DNA from: JANQGH01 sp039177555
GTDB lineage: Bacteria; Pseudomonadota; Alphaproteobacteria; DSM-16000; Inquilinaceae
Length of the DNA stretch: 64,000 nucleotides
NCBI GenBank assembly: GCA_039177555.1
Contig: JBCDFV010000021.1
Span: forward strand, 9,544-73,543
Direction: 5' to 3'
The translations under genes and the position numbers were made by a program. Below, piece by piece: positions 8,334 to 15,785 of the stretch. Within the stretch, counting starts at the first letter, position 1. The number at the start of each line of letters is the position of its first letter. Under the pieces are notes generated by a model. That model saw only the letters and a program-made list of their open reading frames with translations, had not been told where the DNA came from and did no database searches.

Positions 8334-8382
8334 TGTGCATAAATTTTAAAACTATCCCAAAACTATCCACAGGCTTTCCACG
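8334..8382. promoter_or_regulatory. AT-rich cluster of DnaA-box-like nonamers
   Basis: TGTGCATAA at 8334-8342 is, on the minus strand, TTATGCACA, a full match to the DnaA box consensus TTATNCACA. CTATCCACA at 8363-8371 differs from TTATCCACA at one base. CTATCCCAA (8352-8360) and CTTTCCACG (8374-8382) are weaker relatives. The stretch 8338-8366 is clearly AT-rich against the GC-rich surroundings. Such a cluster could bind DnaA, either as a regulatory/titration site or as part of a replication origin. I see no further boxes in strong form nearby. Confidence 0.4.
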
Positions 8383-8383
8383 G

Positions 8384-8733
8384 CATTCGCCTTAGCCAGA
8401 ACCAGTGCACGCAGAAGTGCAGCGTGAGGCATGGCTTTGCGGCACTTGGGAGCCCGAGATCAGGGTCGCCGCAGGCAAGCAGGAAATCGCCACCTTGCTT
8501 TGCTGGTGGCACAATAGCAATGCATCTTGGCATGGCCCAATACAGCGAGTCGGCACCCGGAACCGTCCGTGCTCGCGCACAAGTGTGCGCCAGAAGTGCT
8601 TGATCTTGCGATGATTTGACTCGGCATAGGGGCCGGCGTACATCATTGTCAACCAGGCCGTTAGACGGCCGATCGCCGCCCCCGCAGATGGTTTCTCACG
8701 CTTGGGCCCCTGTTGATTGAACCGAGGACAGCC
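8384..8733. other. Intergenic stretch upstream of sdhC, no gene recognised
   Basis: About 350 bases without a supported gene. A minus-strand frame crosses it with 'MMYAGPYAESNHRKIKHFW' and 'TLVREHGRFRVP', which reads somewhat like protein but has no ribosome binding site and matches no family I can name; it may be a decayed gene fragment. The sdh promoter should lie in the last 100-150 bases. I could not identify a clear -35/-10 pair. Confidence 0.4.
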
Positions 8734-9132
8734 ATGGCAGCCGACGGACCCGCCACCAGCCGCCCCGTGTCGCCCCATATCTCGATTTACCGCTGGCAGA
8801 TCAACTCTGTTCTGTCGATTCTGCACCGGGCCACGGGCGTTGCCTTGGCGGTTGGGACCCTGCTGCTGGTCTACTGGCTGGTATCGGCGGCGGCGGGCCC
8901 CGATGCCTATCGCTCGGCACAGGGTTTCATAGGGTCGTTCATCGGCCAGATCCTGCTGATCGGCTGGGCCTGGGCCTTGTTCTATCATCTGTGCAACGGC
9001 ATCCGGCATTTGGTCTGGGACGCCGGCTACGGCTTTGATCTGTCGGGCATGACGCGCTCCAGCATCATCGTGCTTGGGGCGGCGACGGGCATGACGGTGC
9101 TTGCCTTCATCATCGGCTGGATCGTCTGGTAG
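8734..9132 (+). CDS. sdhC: Succinate dehydrogenase cytochrome b556 subunit
   Basis: This 132-residue membrane anchor of complex II binds heme b and ubiquinone in the inner membrane. It has the family signature 'RPVSPHISIYRW' near the N-terminus, 'SILHRATGVALA' at the start of helix 1, and 'FYHLCNGIRHLVWD' around residue 90, which holds the axial heme histidine. Three transmembrane helices are evident (about residues 30-52, 66-92 and 108-131). I chose the ATG at 8734 because GAGGA lies 6 bases upstream. sdhD, sdhA and sdhB follow with short gaps. Confidence 0.96.
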   Translation: MAADGPATSRPVSPHISIYRWQINSVLSILHRATGVALAVGTLLLVYWLVSAAAGPDAYRSAQGFIGSFIGQILLIGWAWALFYHLCNGIRHLVWDAGYGFDLSGMTRSSIIVLGAATGMTVLAFIIGWIVW

Positions 9133-9143
9133 GAGGCATCGGC

Positions 9144-9524
9144 ATGAGCATTCGCACCCCTCTCGCCGTCGCCCGCAATCACGGTGCCGCCAAGGACGGC
9201 GTGCATCACTGGTGGATGCAGCGGCTGACCGCGCTCGCCCTGGTGCCGCTGGCGCTTTGGTTCGTGATCTCGATCATCAGCATGGCCGGCGCCAGTTACG
9301 AGCGGTTTACCGGCTGGGTCTCCAACCCGCTGGTCGCGGCCCTCTTGATCGCGCTGTTGGTGGCGACATTTTATCACGCCGCGATCGGTCTTCAGGTGAT
9401 CTACGAGGACTATATCTCCAACCATCTGCGGCGCCGGATTGTCGACGTCGTCACCAAGTTTATCCTCACGCTGCTCGGGCTGGTCTCGATCATCGCGGTG
9501 ATTGGATTGGCCGTGGGAGTGTAA
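9144..9524 (+). CDS. sdhD: Succinate dehydrogenase membrane anchor subunit
   Basis: This 126-residue second membrane anchor of complex II starts MSIRTPLAVARNHGAAKDGVHHWW, with the conserved 'GVHHWWMQRLTALALVPL' leading into helix 1. Helices 2 and 3 lie near residues 57-80 and 100-125. 'FYHAAIGLQVIYEDYI' carries the histidine and the 'YED' motif typical of alphaproteobacterial SdhD. The start is 12 bases after sdhC with AGGAGGCATCGGC upstream of the ATG. The protein helps form the quinone site with SdhC and SdhB. Confidence 0.95.
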   Translation: MSIRTPLAVARNHGAAKDGVHHWWMQRLTALALVPLALWFVISIISMAGASYERFTGWVSNPLVAALLIALLVATFYHAAIGLQVIYEDYISNHLRRRIVDVVTKFILTLLGLVSIIAVIGLAVGV

Positions 9525-9531
9525 TTGAGCC

Positions 9532-11322
9532 ATGACAAGCGCATACGACATAGTCGAACATGAACATGACGTGGTGGTCGTCGGTGCCGGCGGGGCGGGC
9601 CTGCGCGCCACCTTCGGGATGGCCGAACAGGGGCTGAAGACCGCCTGCGTCACCAAGGTCTTCCCCACCCGCAGCCACACGGTCGCCGCCCAGGGCGGCG
9701 TTTCGGCCTCGCTGGGCAATATGGGCGAGGATGACTGGCGCTGGCACATGTACGACACCGTCAAGGGGTCGGACTGGCTGGGCGACCAGGACGCGATCGA
9801 ATATATGTGCCGCGAGGCTGTGCCCGCGATCATCGAGCTGGAGCATTACGGCCTACCCTTCAGCCGCACCGAGGACGGCAAGATCTATCAGCGCGCCTTC
9901 GGCGGCATGACCACCCATTTCGGCGAGGGCATCGCCTACCGCACCTGCGCGGCGGCCGACCGCACCGGCCACGCCATGCTGCACACGCTGTACCAGCAGT
10001 CCTTGCAGTACGAGGCGGAATTCTTCGTCGAGTACATCGCGCTGGACCTGATTATGGACGATGAGGGCGCTTGCCGGGGCGTGGTCTGCTGGAACCTGGA
10101 CGACGGCAAGATCCACCGGTTCCGCGCCCACCAGACCGTGATGGCGACAGGCGGCTACGGCCGCACCTATTTCTCCTGCACCTCCGCGCACACCTGCACC
10201 GGCGACGGCAACGCCATGGTGGCGCGCGCCGGCCTGCCGTTGCAGGACATGGAATTCGTGCAGTTCCATCCGACCGGCGTTTACGGCGCCGGCTGCCTGA
10301 TCACCGAGGGTGTGCGGGGCGAAGGCGGCTATCTCACCAACGCGGAGGGCGAGCGCTTTATGGAGCGCTACGCCCCGTCGGCGAAGGATCTGGCCAGCCG
10401 CGATGTTGTCAGCCGGGCGATGACCGTCGAGATCCGCGAGGGCCGGGGGCATGGCGACGACAACGATCATATCCATTTGCATTTGGAGCATCTGGATTCC
10501 GATATGATCCACCAGCGTCTGCCGGGCATCGCCGAGACAGCGCGGATCTTCGCCGATGTCGACGTCACCCGACAGCCGATCCCCGTCTTGCCGACCGTCC
10601 ACTACAACATGGGCGGCATCCCCACGAACGTGCATTGCGAGGTGGTCAACCCGACCGCGGACGACCCCAACCGCATCGTGCCCGGCCTGATGGCGATCGG
10701 CGAGGCGGCCTGCGTCTCCGTCCACGGCGCCAATCGCCTGGGGTCCAACTCGCTGCTCGACCTGGTCGTTTTCGGGCGCGCCGCCGCCCATCGCGCGGGC
10801 GAGACCGTCGAGAAGGGCTCCGCGCACAGAACGCTGCCGGGGGACGCGACGGACCGCGCGCTGGACCGGCTTGACCGGGTGCGCAATGCCCGGCCGGAGA
10901 TACCGACCGCCGATCTGCGGCTGGAGATGCAGCGCACCATGCAGACCAATTGCGCGGTCTTCCGCACGGGCGAGGTGCTGGAGGAGGGCAAGCAGAAGCT
11001 GGACGTCGTCTGGTCGAAGCGCCCGGGCGTCGGCGTCAACGACAACTCCATGATCTGGAACAGCGATCTCGTCGAAACGTTGGAACTGGACAATCTGATG
11101 GTCCAGGCGGTCGCTACCCTGCATGGCGCGGTGAACCGGCATGAAAGCCGCGGCGCCCACGCGCGGGAGGACTTCCCGGAGCGCGACGACGAGAACTGGA
11201 TGAAGCACACGGTCATCTGGGTCGACGACGAGGGCAAGAGCCGGATCGACTATCGCCCGGTGCATCTGCAACCCCTGACCAACGACGTGCAATCCTTCCC
11301 GCCCAAGGCGCGGGTCTATTGA
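9532..11322 (+). CDS. sdhA: Succinate dehydrogenase flavoprotein subunit
   Basis: This 596-residue catalytic subunit oxidises succinate to fumarate and passes electrons to FAD. 'DVVVVGAGGAGLRATFGM' is the FAD-binding Rossmann motif. 'FPTRSHTVAAQGGVSASLGN' contains the histidine that attaches FAD covalently. 'FHPTGVYGAGCLITEGVRGEGGYL' and 'HYNMGGIPTN' are substrate-pocket motifs, and 'GANRLGSNSLLDLVVFGRAA' is a late conserved block. The C-terminus ends 'FPPKARVY', typical of proteobacterial SdhA. Length is normal. The gene begins 7 bases after sdhD in the sdhCDAB operon. Confidence 0.98.
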   Translation: MTSAYDIVEHEHDVVVVGAGGAGLRATFGMAEQGLKTACVTKVFPTRSHTVAAQGGVSASLGNMGEDDWRWHMYDTVKGSDWLGDQDAIEYMCREAVPAIIELEHYGLPFSRTEDGKIYQRAFGGMTTHFGEGIAYRTCAAADRTGHAMLHTLYQQSLQYEAEFFVEYIALDLIMDDEGACRGVVCWNLDDGKIHRFRAHQTVMATGGYGRTYFSCTSAHTCTGDGNAMVARAGLPLQDMEFVQFHPTGVYGAGCLITEGVRGEGGYLTNAEGERFMERYAPSAKDLASRDVVSRAMTVEIREGRGHGDDNDHIHLHLEHLDSDMIHQRLPGIAETARIFADVDVTRQPIPVLPTVHYNMGGIPTNVHCEVVNPTADDPNRIVPGLMAIGEAACVSVHGANRLGSNSLLDLVVFGRAAAHRAGETVEKGSAHRTLPGDATDRALDRLDRVRNARPEIPTADLRLEMQRTMQTNCAVFRTGEVLEEGKQKLDVVWSKRPGVGVNDNSMIWNSDLVETLELDNLMVQAVATLHGAVNRHESRGAHAREDFPERDDENWMKHTVIWVDDEGKSRIDYRPVHLQPLTNDVQSFPPKARVY

Positions 11323-11372
11323 TCTTCAAACAGCCGGGCTTCGGCGACGAGCGAATGTGTAAGGACTGATTG

Positions 11373-12149
11373 ATGGTGGAACTCGCGCTGCCAAAAAACT
11401 CCCGGGTGACCCAGGGGGTTAGCCATCCGGTGCCCCAGGGTGCCAAGAACCCACGCCAGTTCCAGGTCTATCGCTGGAACCCGGACACAGGCAAAAACCC
11501 GCGCATCGATACCTACAACATCGATCTCGACAAGTGCGGCCCGATGGTTCTGGACGCGCTGATCCACATCAAGAGCGACGTTGACTCGACCCTGACGTTC
11601 CGCCGGTCCTGCCGCGAGGGCATTTGCGGCAGTTGCGCGATGAACATCGACGGCACCAACACGCTGGCCTGCATCCACGCCATCAGCGACATTGAGGGGC
11701 CGGTCAAGATCTATCCGTTGCCGCACATGCCGGTGGTGAAGGATCTGGTGCCCGACCTGAACCATGTTTACGCGCAGTACCAGTCGATCAAGCCGTGGCT
11801 AGAGGTCGAAAGCGCCGCGCCGAGCCGCGAGCGGCTGCAGTCGCCGGAGGATCGCGAAAAGCTGGACGGGCTCTACGAATGCATCCTGTGCTTCTGCTGT
11901 TCGACCTCGTGCCCGAGTTATTGGTGGAACGGTGACCGGTTCTTAGGCCCCGCCATTCTGCTGCAGGCCTATCGCTGGCTGGCCGACAGCCGCGACGAGC
12001 ATATGGGCGAGCGGCTGGACGCGCTGGAGGATCCGTTCCGGCTCTATCGCTGCCACACGATCATGAACTGCACCAAGACCTGCCCCAAGGGCCTGAACCC
12101 GGCCAAGGCGATCGCGGAGATCAAGAAGCTGATGATCGAACGCCGTTGA
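11373..12149 (+). CDS. sdhB: Succinate dehydrogenase iron-sulfur subunit
   Basis: This 258-residue protein carries electrons from SdhA to quinone through three Fe-S clusters. The [2Fe-2S] ligands are in 'SCREGICGSCAMNIDG' plus the later 'TLACI'. The [4Fe-4S]/[3Fe-4S] ligands are in 'CILCFCCSTSCPSYWW' and 'CHTIMNCTKTCPKGLNP'. The ATG at 11373 has AAGGA 7 bases upstream. It follows sdhA by 50 bases and closes the operon, with a SAF-domain dehydrogenase-like gene 37 bases further on. Confidence 0.97.
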   Translation: MVELALPKNSRVTQGVSHPVPQGAKNPRQFQVYRWNPDTGKNPRIDTYNIDLDKCGPMVLDALIHIKSDVDSTLTFRRSCREGICGSCAMNIDGTNTLACIHAISDIEGPVKIYPLPHMPVVKDLVPDLNHVYAQYQSIKPWLEVESAAPSRERLQSPEDREKLDGLYECILCFCCSTSCPSYWWNGDRFLGPAILLQAYRWLADSRDEHMGERLDALEDPFRLYRCHTIMNCTKTCPKGLNPAKAIAEIKKLMIERR

Positions 12150-12186
12150 TCGCGGCGGTGGTCGGACGGCGGCGGGATCGGGTCCC

Positions 12187-13545
12187 GTGAACCTGGCCGG
12201 CATGCTGGCCGCGCGCTCGGACGAGGGCGCGCCGCTGCGTGTTGCGGTGATCGGCGCCGGCAAATTCGCAGCCATGTTTCTGGCCCAGGCCAGACGGACG
12301 AAGGGCCTGCACATCGTCGGCGTCGCGGATCTGGACGTTCAGCGCGCCCATGATGCGCTGACGGGCACTGGCTGGGCCCCCACACAATTCGACGCCAAAG
12401 ACGTCGCCCGTGCCGTGCGCGCGGGGACGACCTTCGTCACCGACAATGCCTTCGACCTGATCGAGGATCCGGCGATCGAGATCGTGGTCGACGCCACCGG
12501 CAGCCCGCAGGCGGCGATCAGCCACGCGCTGGCTTGCCTGGAACACGGCAAGCATCTGGTCAATGTCACGGTCGAGGCGGATGTGCTCGCCGGGCCGCTG
12601 CTGGCGGAACGGTTTCGCCGCGCCGGCCTGGTCTATTCGCTGGCCTATGGCGACCAGCCGGCCCTGATCGCCGAGATGGTCGATTGGGCGCGCGCCACCG
12701 GGTTCGACGTTGTTTGCGCCGGCAAGGGTACGAAGTATCTGCCCGGCTTTGAATACAGCACGCCGGAAACTGTCTGGGACCATTACGGCCTGACCGCTGA
12801 GCAGGCGCGGCAGGGCGGCATGAACGCCCAGATGTTCAACAGTTTCCTGGACGGCACCAAGTCGGCGATTGAAATGGCTGCGGTGTCGAATGCCTGCGAC
12901 CTGACGCCGCCGCCGAGCGGACTGGCCTTTCCGCCCGTTGCGGCCGAGGGGCTGGCGCAAGCGCTGAAGCCCGTATCGGAAGGCGGCCTGGCCGCCCATG
13001 CCGGGACGGTCGAGGTCGTGTCGTCGCACTATCCGGATGGAAGCGAGGTCGACGGCGACCTGCGCTGGGGCGTCTACGTGGTGTTTGAGGCACCGGACGA
13101 CTATGTGCGCCGCTGTTTCGCCGAATACGGGCTGGCGACCGATGACAGCGGGCGCTTTGCCGCGATGTACAAACCCTATCACCTGATCGGGCTGGAACTG
13201 GGCATCAGCGTCGCATCGGCCGGGCTGCGCGGCGAACCAACGGGCGCACCGACCGGCTTTCGCGGCGACGTGGCGGCCGTCGCCAAGCGGCCCTTGGCGG
13301 CGGGCGACCGGCTGGACGGCGAGGGCGGCGCCACGGTCTATGGCCGGCTGGTGCCCGCGGAGCAGTCGTTAGCGGAAGACTGGCTGCCGATCGGCCTTGC
13401 CCATGGCATCCGCATGCGCGCGCCGGTCGACAAGGACCAGCCGTTGCGCTGGTCCGATGTCGACATCGACGATACCTCGCCGGCGGTCGCCCTCAGGCGC
13501 GACATGGAGGCCGAGGCCAGGGCCGGACGCCTGCGCGATCACTGA
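12187..13545 (+). CDS. NAD(P)-binding oxidoreductase with C-terminal SAF domain
   Basis: This 452-residue protein has an N-terminal Rossmann fold ('LRVAVIGAGKFAAMFLAQ', about residue 17 on; 'IEIVVDATGSPQAAISHAL') like homoserine dehydrogenases and Gfo/Idh/MocA oxidoreductases. A central catalytic-like region includes 'DQPALIAEMVDWARATGF' and 'NAQMFNSFLDGTKSAIEM'. A C-terminal SAF domain ('PLAAGDRLDGEGGATVYGRL', 'VDKDQPLRWSDVDID') is of the type also found in sialic acid synthases and FlgA. I know this fusion as a family but not its substrate here. Start is GTG at 12187. It trails sdhB by 37 bases and ends convergent with the DUF1127 gene (7-base overlap). Confidence 0.8.
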   Translation: MNLAGMLAARSDEGAPLRVAVIGAGKFAAMFLAQARRTKGLHIVGVADLDVQRAHDALTGTGWAPTQFDAKDVARAVRAGTTFVTDNAFDLIEDPAIEIVVDATGSPQAAISHALACLEHGKHLVNVTVEADVLAGPLLAERFRRAGLVYSLAYGDQPALIAEMVDWARATGFDVVCAGKGTKYLPGFEYSTPETVWDHYGLTAEQARQGGMNAQMFNSFLDGTKSAIEMAAVSNACDLTPPPSGLAFPPVAAEGLAQALKPVSEGGLAAHAGTVEVVSSHYPDGSEVDGDLRWGVYVVFEAPDDYVRRCFAEYGLATDDSGRFAAMYKPYHLIGLELGISVASAGLRGEPTGAPTGFRGDVAAVAKRPLAAGDRLDGEGGATVYGRLVPAEQSLAEDWLPIGLAHGIRMRAPVDKDQPLRWSDVDIDDTSPAVALRRDMEAEARAGRLRDH

Positions 13546-13778
13546 CGCCAGGGCGCCTTGCGGAACTCGGTATCGACCTCGCTGCGGCTGAGCCCGATAT
13601 CGCCCAGCATGCGGTCGTCCAGCCGCGCGAGTTGGCAGCGCTGGCGCGCACGCTCCGGCCATTCCCAGGTCATGGACGCGCCGAGGCGCGCAATGCCGGT
13701 AAGGATGCGCATGAACCGCGTGGGGCGGGCGGATTGCTGCTTGGCGTCTAATGAAATGCACGATTCATAGGTCGACAT
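13539..13778 (-). CDS. DUF1127 small protein
   Basis: The 79-residue product begins MSTYESCISLDAKQQSARPT and ends with the DUF1127 block 'LARLDDRMLGDIGLSRSEVD'. DUF1127 proteins are small, basic, and in several alphaproteobacteria take part in stress, phosphate or RNA-related regulation. The ATG at 13778 has AGAGGAA 6-9 bases upstream. The gene is divergent from a LysR regulator (about 150 bases between), an arrangement that suggests direct control. A palindrome in that gap is a candidate operator. The stop overlaps the end of the preceding plus-strand gene. Confidence 0.88.
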   Translation of the reverse strand: MSTYESCISLDAKQQSARPTRFMRILTGIARLGASMTWEWPERARQRCQLARLDDRMLGDIGLSRSEVDTEFRKAPWRQ

Positions 13779-13880
13779 GGCTGCTTCCTCTTGGCTCAGG
13801 ACCCACATCTCCGTGGTCCGTGACAAAACATGCAGCGTCGGAACAGTTCAGACAAACGAATAGATTTTATGGCACGGATC

Positions 13881-13895
13881 AACATATCTGATGTT
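13881..13895. promoter_or_regulatory. Candidate LysR-type operator
   Basis: AACAT-ATCTG-ATGTT is a perfect 5-bp inverted repeat spaced by 5, lying between the divergent DUF1127 and LysR genes and 33 bases upstream of the predicted LysR start. LysR proteins bind dyads of this general size (T-N11-A core). The local sequence is AT-rich compared with its surroundings. It could serve autoregulation and control of the DUF1127 gene. Confidence 0.4.
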
Positions 13896-13927
13896 AAGAT
13901 GCCTCTGTCAGAGACAGGAGACCGGCC

Positions 13928-14812
13928 ATTCATCCGACATTCGACATCGATGTCCTGCGCACGCTGATCGCGTTCGCGGACACGGGCAGCTTCACCAAAT
14001 CCGCCGAGCGGGTGCATCGCACCCAGTCGGCCGTCAGCATGCAGATGCGCCGGTTGGAGAAACAGGTCGACCGGCCGCTGTTCGAACGCCAGGGCCGCGA
14101 CCTGCAACTGACCGCCGACGGCCGCACCCTGGTGTCGTTCGGCCGCCGGATCTTGAAGATCCACGAGGAAGCGGTCGGCAACTTTACCGAGGCCAAGCTG
14201 ACCGGCACCATCAAGGTCGGCACGCCGGACGATTACGCGCTGAGCATTCTGCCGACCCTGTTTTCGCGCTTCGCGGAGACGTATCCGGACGTGCATCTGG
14301 AGGTGCTGTGCGCCGCGTCCGAACGCCTGCGCGAGCATCTGAACGCCGGCGATCTAGACATGGCGATCGTCACCTGCAACGACGAGCGCGAGGCGGCGGA
14401 CGGCATCGTCCTGTCGCAGGACCCCATCGTCTGGGTAACGTCGGAGACGCATGACACCCATCTGCAACGCCCGCTGCCGCTGGCCTTGTTTACCGAGCCG
14501 TGCCAGTTCCGGCGCTGGGGCTTCGAGGCGCTGGACCGTGCCAATATCGGCTATCGCGTCGCCTATTCCAGCGCCAACATGTACGCGCTGTTCGGCGCCG
14601 TTCTGGCCGGCCTGGCCGTGACCGTGGTGGCACAGACCTCCATGGTGCCGGGCATGCGGGTCCTGCGGCCGGACGAGGGCTTTCCCAGCATGCCCATGGC
14701 CACCGTGGCCCTGTTCCAGCCCAATGGCCGCAAGAACACGGCGAGCACGCGCCTTGTCGACCACATCGTCGACAGTTTCCGGTCTCGCGACCCCGAAAGG
14801 CTGGTTTCCTGA
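13928..14812 (+). CDS. LysR-family transcriptional regulator with apparent ATT start
   Basis: The N-terminal winged helix-turn-helix reads 'FDIDVLRTLIAFADTGSFTKSAERVHRTQSAVSMQMRRLEKQV', typical of LysR (quoted in part: DTGSFTKSAERVHRTQSAVS). The C-terminal effector domain runs from about residue 90 to 290. To keep the whole HTH the gene must start at ATT (13928), which has AGGAG 7 bases upstream. An in-frame TAA lies 30 bases further up and there is no ATG, GTG or TTG between it and the HTH. A GTG at 14012 would delete half the HTH. The product would be 294 residues, the normal LysR size. A sequencing change of ATG to ATT is the alternative. Confidence 0.85.
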   Translation: MHPTFDIDVLRTLIAFADTGSFTKSAERVHRTQSAVSMQMRRLEKQVDRPLFERQGRDLQLTADGRTLVSFGRRILKIHEEAVGNFTEAKLTGTIKVGTPDDYALSILPTLFSRFAETYPDVHLEVLCAASERLREHLNAGDLDMAIVTCNDEREAADGIVLSQDPIVWVTSETHDTHLQRPLPLALFTEPCQFRRWGFEALDRANIGYRVAYSSANMYALFGAVLAGLAVTVVAQTSMVPGMRVLRPDEGFPSMPMATVALFQPNGRKNTASTRLVDHIVDSFRSRDPERLVS

Positions 14813-14893
14813 TCCAGATCTGGTCGCTACACTCCGGCGCCCGCTCGCCGCGGGCATCCGTATCGCGCCAGAACTGCCCCATAGGTATCCGCC

Positions 14894-15757
14894 ATGGATC
14901 TTGAGGAAATCAGGACCGAAGCCGAAGCGTTGGCCACGCTCGCCATCGACTACGCCATCCAGATCATCGGCGCGCTCGCGATCCTCATCGCCGGCTGGAT
15001 CGTCGCCGGCTGGCTTTACCGGCGGATCAAGCGGCGCATGCTGGCCTCGCCGCGCTTCGACAACACCATGGCGCCGGTCACGGCCGCCATCGTCCGCTAC
15101 GCCATATTGATCTTCGTCCTGGTCGCGGTTCTGGCGCAGTTCGGCGTTCAGACCACCAGCTTGATCGCGGCCCTCGGCGCAGCCGGTCTGGCTATTGGCC
15201 TGGCCTTGCAAGGCACCTTGTCGAACATCGCGTCCGGCGTGATGCTGCTGTTCCTGAAGCCGGTGGAGACCGGCGATTACATCGACGCCGGCGGCATCGC
15301 CGGCACGGTCGACGAGATTGGCCTGTTCGCCACCAAGATGCACACGTTCGACGGCGTCTATCAGTTCGTGCCGAACAATCAGATCTGGAATTCGGAGATC
15401 AAGAACTATTCGCGCCTGCCGACACGGCGCATGGATGTGTCCGTCGGCATCGCCTACAGCGACGATGTGGCCGGCGCGATGAAGGTCCTGTCCGACATTC
15501 TGGCAAGCGACGACCGGGTGCTGGGTGATCCGGAACCGCAGGTGATGGTGACGGAACTGGGCGACAGTGCCGTGACGATCAACATGCGCTGCTGGGCCAA
15601 CCGTGCGGATTATTGGGGCCTGCTGTTCGATCTTAACCGCCGGGCCCTGGTCGACATCCAGGCGGCCGGCTATTCGATACCGTTCCCGCAACGCGATGTT
15701 CATCTGATCGCCGACAGCGACGCAAGCAAGGGCGCGCCCGATTCCGCAGCGACGTGA
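14894..15757 (+). CDS. mscS: Small-conductance mechanosensitive channel (MscS family)
   Basis: This 287-residue inner-membrane channel opens under membrane tension to release solutes during osmotic downshock. Three hydrophobic segments lie near residues 18-44, 68-92 and 94-122. The third is the pore helix with the Gly/Ala pattern 'LGAAGLAIGLALQGTLSNIASGVMLL'. The beta domain follows ('PVETGDYIDAGGIAGTVDEIGLFATKMHTFDG' in part, 'VPNNQIWNSEIKNYS'), then the cytoplasmic alpha/beta domain. The size is close to E. coli MscS (286). The gene stands between a LysR gene and zapE. Confidence 0.95.
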   Translation: MDLEEIRTEAEALATLAIDYAIQIIGALAILIAGWIVAGWLYRRIKRRMLASPRFDNTMAPVTAAIVRYAILIFVLVAVLAQFGVQTTSLIAALGAAGLAIGLALQGTLSNIASGVMLLFLKPVETGDYIDAGGIAGTVDEIGLFATKMHTFDGVYQFVPNNQIWNSEIKNYSRLPTRRMDVSVGIAYSDDVAGAMKVLSDILASDDRVLGDPEPQVMVTELGDSAVTINMRCWANRADYWGLLFDLNRRALVDIQAAGYSIPFPQRDVHLIADSDASKGAPDSAAT

Positions 15758-15785
15758 GGCCCGGCCCTCCGTTTAGAGTTCAGCC

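Noticed and set aside
8384..8733. Possible minus-strand gene with the stretch MMYAGPYAESNHRKIKHFW
   Set aside because: No ribosome binding site or family match; listed only as an intergenic stretch.
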